From: Clostridiales bacterium Firm_10
GTDB taxonomy: Bacteria; Bacillota; Clostridia; Christensenellales; Aristaeellaceae
Assembly (NCBI GenBank): GCA_001603025.1
Contig: LVAP01000007.1
Span: 1-64,000 of the forward strand
Reading direction: 5' to 3'
DNA: 64,000 nt
This document shows, in pieces, positions 58,953-64,000 of this stretch. The position numbers were made by a program, and so were the translations under genes. The notes beneath the pieces are model-generated. The model made no database searches and had not been told where the DNA came from. It was given only the letters and a program-made list of their open reading frames with translations. Numbering within the stretch: the first letter of the stretch is position 1; each line of letters begins with the position of its first letter.

Positions 58953-60512
58953 ATGAAGGTACTTCGCATCGAAGCGGCGCGCGACCGCGTCCGCCTGCAT
59001 ACCGATTCTGACGGCCTTGCGCTGCTGCGCGAGAGCGTTCCCACCGTGGGAGGCAAGCCGGGCCGCACGCTGGCCATGCTGGAGGCGGCGGCGAAGGGCG
59101 GCGTCATCGAGCTGCCCCGCCTGGACGGCCAGCGCGACCGCATCTTCTCCCGCTACGACCTGTTTGAAGGCGGCGAGCCGGTCGATGGCATCCACTATGT
59201 GACCGACGTGGCGGACGATGTGCCCGCGGACGCCTCTCCCTATCCCCGGCCGGACATCATCAAAACGCTGGGCCTGCCCGGGGAACTGGCAAAGAAGCAC
59301 GGCATCCGGCAGGGCCTGATGAACATCAACCTGCCCGCGCTCATGGCCGCCGCGCCAGGCCCGGACACCATTGAGTATCCCTTCAACGGAAAGACATACC
59401 TTGTGCGCCGGAGCGCCGTTGAGGAGATCGACCGGCACATGGCTTCCGTGCCCATGATGACCATGATCCTGCTCAACGCGCCGCGGCTGTTCGGCTCCAC
59501 CGGCGAAAAGGCGCTGCTGGACGCCTGCATCCACCCGCGCTATGACTGGTCCTGCCCGAACGCCTACATCAGCGCCTTCGACATGGAGGCCGAAGAGGGT
59601 CAGGGCTACTACGCCGCCTTCGTGTCCTTCCTGGTCGAGCGCTATGCCAGGCCGGACCGGAAATACGGCCACGCGGTGGGTGCCATCATCTCCAACGAGG
59701 TGAACAGCCAGTACATCTGGGGCAACGCGGGCGAAATGCCCGTGGAGGCTTATGTGCAGGAATACGCCCAGGCGCTGCGGCTGGCGTGGCTCTGCGGACA
59801 GCGGGTCTGCCGCCATTTCCGCGTATACATCTCGCTGGATCAGTTCTGGTGCGGGACGAACTTCGACCCCTCCCAGAAAGGGCGCTATTACAGCGGGCGC
59901 CGCATGCTGGAGCTGCTGGCGGCTTACGGCCGCGAGGAAGGCGATTTCCCCTGGCATGTGGCCTACCACCCCTATCCGGAAGACCTGCGCTGGCCGGATT
60001 TCTGGCATGACCGCGCGCCGGACTTCACCTTCTCCACGCCCAAGATCACCTTCAAGAACATGGAGGTGCTGGAGGCGTTCCTGGCGCAGGAGGATTTCCT
60101 GTATCATGGCGAGCCGCGCCGCATCATCTTCAGCGAGCAGGGCTTCAACTCCCAGAACGGCCCCATGCAGGCCCTCACCGAGCGGATGGCCGCCGCGGGC
60201 TATGTGCTGGCTTACCTGAAAGCCCGGAAGATGAAGACCGTGGACCTGTTCACCCATCACGCCACGGTGGACAATCCCCACGAGTTCGGCCTCAACCTGG
60301 GCATGTTCCGCTACGATCCGGACGCCCCGAACCACATGGGCGAACCCAAGCCGATTTTTGAATCCTTCCTCGCCATGGAAACGGAGAAAGAGGCGGATGC
60401 CATCGCGAAGGCCCGCGCCTTCATCGGTGAAGAGCTGTTCGACTACCTGCTGAAGCCCCCGCTCGTCCGCGGCGAACGCGACACGTCACAGGACAGCGCC
60501 TTCGGCGCATGA
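58953..60512 (+). CDS. DUF5722-like predicted glycosidase
   Basis: The 519-residue product contains HVAYHPYPEDLRWPDFWHD, then FKNMEVLEAFLAQEDFLYHG and RRIIFSEQGFNSQNGP, which I recognise, from memory, as the DUF5722 pattern. The layout is a clan GH-A-like TIM barrel: IISNEVNSQY has a glutamate at the acid/base place and IIFSEQGF a second glutamate at the nucleophile place. AGAAGGAGGAGCATTGACC precedes the ATG at 58953. It is 29 bp after the GH99-like gene. No signal peptide. The substrate is unknown. Confidence 0.65.
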   Translation: MKVLRIEAARDRVRLHTDSDGLALLRESVPTVGGKPGRTLAMLEAAAKGGVIELPRLDGQRDRIFSRYDLFEGGEPVDGIHYVTDVADDVPADASPYPRPDIIKTLGLPGELAKKHGIRQGLMNINLPALMAAAPGPDTIEYPFNGKTYLVRRSAVEEIDRHMASVPMMTMILLNAPRLFGSTGEKALLDACIHPRYDWSCPNAYISAFDMEAEEGQGYYAAFVSFLVERYARPDRKYGHAVGAIISNEVNSQYIWGNAGEMPVEAYVQEYAQALRLAWLCGQRVCRHFRVYISLDQFWCGTNFDPSQKGRYYSGRRMLELLAAYGREEGDFPWHVAYHPYPEDLRWPDFWHDRAPDFTFSTPKITFKNMEVLEAFLAQEDFLYHGEPRRIIFSEQGFNSQNGPMQALTERMAAAGYVLAYLKARKMKTVDLFTHHATVDNPHEFGLNLGMFRYDPDAPNHMGEPKPIFESFLAMETEKEADAIAKARAFIGEELFDYLLKPPLVRGERDTSQDSAFGA

Positions 60513-60568
60513 GCCGGCGAACCCCACGGGAGCGGCCAAATTCTGAAAAAACTGAGGAGGAACCGAAA

Positions 60569-62362
60569 ATGACTATGACCCTGTTCCCGCAGCCGCGCAG
60601 CATGGCGCTTTCAGACGGCGTGTTCGTCCTGCCCGCCAAGGAAGAATACGGCGACCTCGCCGCGTTTTTCAGGGCGGTGAAGGCAGGCACGCCGCACATC
60701 AGCGTCGTTTCCGCGCCTCTGGCTGAGAAAGAAGCATACCGCCTCTGCGTCGACGAAAGGGGCATTGAGCTCTGCGCCGCCACAGACGAGGGGCTGTTCC
60801 GCGCCGTCACATCGCTGCAGCAGCTGATCCGCCGCACCGGCGGGCGGCTCCAGCATGCGCGCATTGAGGACTGGCCCGCGCTGCCGCGCCGCGGCTACAT
60901 GCTGGACATCAGCCGCGGCAGGATGCCCCGCGTCGACACCATCAAGACGATGATCGACTTCCTCGCCGCGCTGAAATACAACGAGCTCCAGTTGTACATG
61001 GAAGGCGACTGCTTCAAATACGCCGCCTACCCCGCGGAAACGGCGGACTTCGACTGCCTCACGCCCGAAGATATCCGGGAGCTCGCGGCATACTGCCGCG
61101 ACCGCTTCATAGACCTTGTTCCAAACCAGAACTCCTTCGGCCACATGTACACCTGGCTCAAAAAGCCGGCTTTCCGCCGCCTGGGCCTCTTTGAAGGCGA
61201 CGAGGTTCCCTCCACGCTCAATCCCCTGCTGCCCGAGAGCTTTGAGTTTGTCTGCAATTTATACGCCTCGCTGCTGCCCCATTTTTCCAGCGAATACGTC
61301 AATATCGGCCTGGATGAGGCCTACGGACTGGGCAAATACCAGATTGAGGAATACTGCCGGCAGAAGGGCAAAGATGTGGTCTTCATGGAATGGCTCAACA
61401 AGCTGAGCAGCCACATCCGGGATCATTACGGCAAAAAAGTGATGTTCTGGGCGGATATGATCTATAATTACCCGCAGAGCTACCACATGGTGCCCCGGGA
61501 TGCGATTGCCCTGGAATGGGGGTATGAGCTGATCCAGTCCCAGCGGATGACGGCGCACTGCATCGCCTATCGCGACGCAGGCGTCCGCTACTACGTATGT
61601 CCCTCGACCAACACCCACGGCAGCTTCGCCGGGCGCATGGACGTGACCACTTTCAACATCCGCACCTGCGCGGAACTGGCGGTGGAATACGGGGCGGAGG
61701 GCCTGCTGCTCACCGACTGGGGCGACGGCGGTCATCCCCAAAGCTGGGTGTGGAGCATGAGCCCCATCGCCCTGAGCGGCCAGTACGCCTGGAACACCGG
61801 TGCCCCGCAGGACGGCGAGACTTTCAAGGCGGACTTCATCCGCAACGCCGAAACCTTCGTGGACGAGTTCGCCTTCGGCGGCGCGCACCTGTCCCGCCTC
61901 CTTTACCGCATGGCGAACTACTACCTGCTGGAGCCGGAGCGGGTTCACGTATGCACGATGTGCGCCAAGGAGCTGACCCTTCCGCTGAACACAACGCGCT
62001 ACGCCCACCTGTTCGACCTGAAGGACAGCGGTGACGACTTCTATTTCGACAACGTGACGGACTATGTGCGCCGCGTGGCGGCCGACATTGAACGGCTCTC
62101 CTTCGACGAGCTGTTCAAGCGGGAGATCCGCCTGACCGCGCAGCTGATCGAGCTGGGCAGCGAGGTGTGCAAGGTCAAGCTGCACCCGATCGAATCCGCC
62201 TGCGGAGCCGGAGCGCTGGCCGACATGATCGACCGCATCCTGCCCGAATTCACCGACCTGTGGCGCCGGCGCAATTACGAAAAGGGCATTGAGCGGTTCA
62301 GCGGCTGCCTCCTGGCCCGCAGGGACGAACTGCGCGCGCTCGCCGCCCAGCGGCAGGGCTGA
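60569..62362 (+). CDS. Beta-N-acetylhexosaminidase, glycoside hydrolase family 20
   Basis: The 597-residue product removes N-acetylglucosamine or N-acetylgalactosamine from glycans. The N-terminal zincin-like GH20b domain ends near 110, and the TIM barrel follows: RRGYMLDISRGRMPRVDTIK, QNSFGHMYTW, and the catalytic Asp-Glu pair in VNIGLDEAYGLG (Asp 249, Glu 250). Family members often act with substrate-assisted catalysis via the N-acetyl group. No signal peptide is present. GAGGAGGAACCGAAA precedes the ATG at 60569. Last gene of the operon, followed by a terminator. Confidence 0.9.
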   Translation: MTMTLFPQPRSMALSDGVFVLPAKEEYGDLAAFFRAVKAGTPHISVVSAPLAEKEAYRLCVDERGIELCAATDEGLFRAVTSLQQLIRRTGGRLQHARIEDWPALPRRGYMLDISRGRMPRVDTIKTMIDFLAALKYNELQLYMEGDCFKYAAYPAETADFDCLTPEDIRELAAYCRDRFIDLVPNQNSFGHMYTWLKKPAFRRLGLFEGDEVPSTLNPLLPESFEFVCNLYASLLPHFSSEYVNIGLDEAYGLGKYQIEEYCRQKGKDVVFMEWLNKLSSHIRDHYGKKVMFWADMIYNYPQSYHMVPRDAIALEWGYELIQSQRMTAHCIAYRDAGVRYYVCPSTNTHGSFAGRMDVTTFNIRTCAELAVEYGAEGLLLTDWGDGGHPQSWVWSMSPIALSGQYAWNTGAPQDGETFKADFIRNAETFVDEFAFGGAHLSRLLYRMANYYLLEPERVHVCTMCAKELTLPLNTTRYAHLFDLKDSGDDFYFDNVTDYVRRVAADIERLSFDELFKREIRLTAQLIELGSEVCKVKLHPIESACGAGALADMIDRILPEFTDLWRRRNYEKGIERFSGCLLARRDELRALAAQRQG

Positions 62363-62390
62363 CCGGCCCGAAGCGGGCCCCTGCGCATAT

Positions 62391-62434
62391 AAAAAGCGTC
62401 CATGCCTCATTGCGCAGGAATGGGCGCTCCTTTT
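62391..62434 (+). terminator. Bidirectional terminator between GH20 and the HAD gene
   Basis: GCGTCCATGCCT (62396-62407) pairs with AGGAATGGGCGC (62416-62427), a 12-bp stem with one mismatch and one G-U pair, flanked by AAAAA on the left and TCCTTTT on the right. It can stop transcripts from both convergent sides. Confidence 0.85.
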
Positions 62435-62448
62435 GTGCATTGGCCAGT

Positions 62449-63330
62449 TTACGCCTGCCAGGAAGGCGTTTCGGCAAGCACGGTGTAAAACTCATCCAGG
62501 CGCTTCTCCATCGGCTCGCCCCGATAGGCGCCCGCGCGGAACTGCCCGGCCGCCGTCTCCCGGAGTTTGCGCCAGGAATCGCTTTCCCGACCCGGAATGA
62601 TCGGGTAGAACAGGCAGCCGTTGTCCAGCGCGGCCTGATGGTCGCCCGGCGCGTCGCCCACCTTCAGCACGTGATCCGGGTCATAGCCCTTCCGCATCGC
62701 CGTGCGGATGCAGATGGACTTCGTGCCGCTTTCCTGCCCGGCCACCGCGTCGAAGTCGTTCAGGATGCCGCAGTTGTCCAACTCCCGGATCAGCGCCTCC
62801 TGCGGCGTGGAAGACACCACCACCACGTCCGCGAACTCATGAAGCGCGGCGACGGCTTCCCGCACGCCGGGGAAGGGCCCGATGTTGCGCACGATATGGC
62901 GCACGTTGGCGTTGACCTCCTGCGACCAGCGCAGCGCGTTGCGCAGGTCGGGCGCGGCTGCATCTTTCTGCCGCTCTATGAAGGACGCCAGCGCGCTCTC
63001 GCTGAAATTATCCGTCTCCGCCGACCATTTTTTCAGCGCGGCGATGTCCCACTGGCTGATGTGCCGTTCCTGAACCTCCGGACGCGCGTAGATAAGCTCC
63101 AGCGCGCGCACCAGCGCGGGGAAGCGGTTGGTGCCGCGGGTGCGTGAATACAGGTTGACAAACTCCCACACTTCCCGCGCGTAACGCGAGACGCTCTGCA
63201 GGTCCCACACATTGACAACCGCCGGGCAGAAGCACTCCTTGTGCTTGAGTTCCATGTTGTCCAGCAGGCACCCGTCCGAATCGATGCAAACCAGGTAACT
63301 CTTCCGCTTCTCCATCTCTGCCAAGCGCAC
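62449..63330 (-). CDS. HAD-superfamily hydrolase
   Basis: The 293-residue product has the HAD phosphatase motif I CIDSDGCLLD (nucleophile Asp, then Asp two residues later), motif II VVVVSSTPQE, and motif IV KVGDAPGDHQAA. It probably dephosphorylates a sugar phosphate. The cap domain is large and helical (about 45-140). Start: GGGAGG precedes GTG at 63330 by eight bases and is preferred; the ATG five codons on has no close ribosome site. Follows the partial glycosidase gene by 57 bp on the same strand, so they are probably one operon. Confidence 0.87.
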   Translation of the reverse strand: MRLAEMEKRKSYLVCIDSDGCLLDNMELKHKECFCPAVVNVWDLQSVSRYAREVWEFVNLYSRTRGTNRFPALVRALELIYARPEVQERHISQWDIAALKKWSAETDNFSESALASFIERQKDAAAPDLRNALRWSQEVNANVRHIVRNIGPFPGVREAVAALHEFADVVVVSSTPQEALIRELDNCGILNDFDAVAGQESGTKSICIRTAMRKGYDPDHVLKVGDAPGDHQAALDNGCLFYPIIPGRESDSWRKLRETAAGQFRAGAYRGEPMEKRLDEFYTVLAETPSWQA

Positions 63331-63387
63331 GCTTCCATCCTCCCTTTTTCTTCCTGCATCTCTCATGTCAGCTTTGATGAAAACCGA

Positions 63388-64000
63388 TCAACGCCCCGTC
63401 CCGCGCCCCCGCTCAAAGTCCTCGTCCGCCCGGGCGCAGAGGCTGCGGATCAGCTCGATCTCCTTCGGGTCGTAGGGTCGGTGGCTGGGCCGGTACAGGT
63501 CGTGAAACCATTTGGTGAAGTCGAAATCCAGTGAGGGGTTCTCCTCATACGCTTCCCACAGTCCGTTCCAGGGTTCGTAGGTCTGGTATTTCCCGGCCAC
63601 AAACCCCCAGTTGTAGCAGCCGATTTTCTCCAGATAGAACAGCGGGAACATCTCCTGAACGGTGTTATGCAGGCCGCGGGCCAGCCACTCCGTGTTCACG
63701 ATCGGGCGGCCGAACTGCTCGCGCAGCCGCCTGATGAGCAGCACGTTGTGAAGGTATGTCCCGTAATTGTGATAGGATATGATGTCGGACAAATCGCAGG
63801 CAATCTGCTCGATGGGCCTGAGCGGGCTGGCCAAATCCTCCGGCACCCGCCATGCGGCCGCGGTGAGGGGCTGGACCGGATCCACCCCGCGTGCGATTTC
63901 AAAGAAACGGCGCAGGTGCTTTTCCGTCACCATTTCGCGACGGGCGTTGCCGGGCTCGTTGTACAGATCCCACATGACGATGCGTTCGTCGTCCCTGTGG
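63388..64000 (-). CDS. Glycosidase, clan GH-A (5' end outside window)
   Basis: The reading frame enters from the right edge. The visible 203 residues contain IVMWDLYNEPGNARREM, with the asparagine-glutamate pair of clan GH-A acid/base sites, and then IISYHNYGTY and PIVNTEWLARG, with a glutamate in the nucleophile position. This resembles GH2 or GH5-type catalytic barrels (1,4-beta-xylanase or related). Its N terminus and full family cannot be told. It leads into the HAD gene. Confidence 0.8.
   Translation of the reverse strand, partial: HRDDERIVMWDLYNEPGNARREMVTEKHLRRFFEIARGVDPVQPLTAAAWRVPEDLASPLRPIEQIACDLSDIISYHNYGTYLHNVLLIRRLREQFGRPIVNTEWLARGLHNTVQEMFPLFYLEKIGCYNWGFVAGKYQTYEPWNGLWEAYEENPSLDFDFTKWFHDLYRPSHRPYDPKEIELIRSLCARADEDFERGRGTGR

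Noticed and set aside
62363-62382. GGCCCG-AAG-CGGGCC hairpin after the GH20 gene
   Set aside because: It has no T-tract and lies before a better terminator at 62391-62434.
1-64000. Search by eye for CRISPR arrays, tRNA genes, insertion sequences, retrons and phage genes
   Set aside because: No array of regularly spaced repeats, no tRNA-like cloverleaf, no transposase, integrase or reverse transcriptase motif was seen. The only tandem repeats are in two protein-coding linkers.

Overview
The window is about 64 kb of GC-rich (roughly 60 %) bacterial chromosome. Sigma-A type promoters (TTGACA / TATAAT, often with an extended TGn), strong AGGAGG ribosome sites, LplB/YtcP-type ABC permeases and many small Clostridia-style families point to a Bacillota (class Clostridia) bacterium that lives on complex glycans, probably from a gut, rumen or similar habitat. 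I cannot fix the genus from sequence alone. I see no tRNA, rRNA, CRISPR array, insertion sequence or prophage. The coding sequences are densely packed and start calls below are based on ribosome sites.

Layout. 1-3.2 kb: end of a wall- or membrane-anchored protein, a FliB-like protein, then a minus-strand oxidoreductase/URO-D pair. 3.4-12.7 kb: uronide uptake and breakdown, with a stand-alone PL22 oligogalacturonate lyase, a GH38 alpha-mannosidase, and an operon of two permeases, a solute-binding protein and a second, divergent PL22-like propeller. 12.8-19.8 kb (minus strand): a sulfatase, and an operon of an alpha/beta esterase, an SGNH esterase, a 919-residue TIR-TIR-Sel1/TPR protein and a beta-lactamase-fold serine hydrolase. 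These two transcription units share a nearly identical 27-bp element at the same distance from an extended -10. 20-22.5 kb: a long coiled-coil protein with an OmpA-like domain. 22.6-31.5 kb: a second sugar-acid gene set (URO-D protein, beta-propeller hydrolase, 2-hydroxyacid dehydrogenase, AraC regulator, oxidoreductase, TIM-barrel isomerase, metallo-beta-lactamase-fold hydrolase, PHP phosphoesterase).

31.7-43.6 kb is general cell-surface and housekeeping DNA: a giant C11 (clostripain-like) protease, a phosphatase, a MATE transporter fused to a GHKL-type ATPase domain, a frameshifted NTF2-like pseudogene, a TetR/CPBP pair, YdcF, and a PlsC/zinc-ribbon protein. 43.7-47.9 kb is a compact NAD operon (nrtR-pncA-nadE-nadD-pncB) led by its own Nudix-type regulator. 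48-53.6 kb holds a LURP-one protein, DUF4298, a clan-A glycosidase, and the AmmeMemoRadiSam pair. 53.6-64 kb is a second glycan locus: cupin, a 948-residue glycosidase, a GH99-like protein, a DUF5722-like protein, a GH20 hexosaminidase, a HAD hydrolase and a partial glycosidase.

How they work together. None of the polysaccharide-active enzymes, including the sulfatase and esterases, has a visible signal peptide. The likely scheme is import of small, decorated oligosaccharides through the ABC permeases (no ATPase gene is present, so a shared MsmX-type ATPase is inferred), then removal of sulfate and acyl groups and complete breakdown in the cytoplasm. The most unusual points are the TIR protein sitting inside an esterase operon, the conserved promoter-upstream element that links that operon to the sulfatase, the PL22 paralogue that has lost metal ligands, and the MATE-GHKL fusion.
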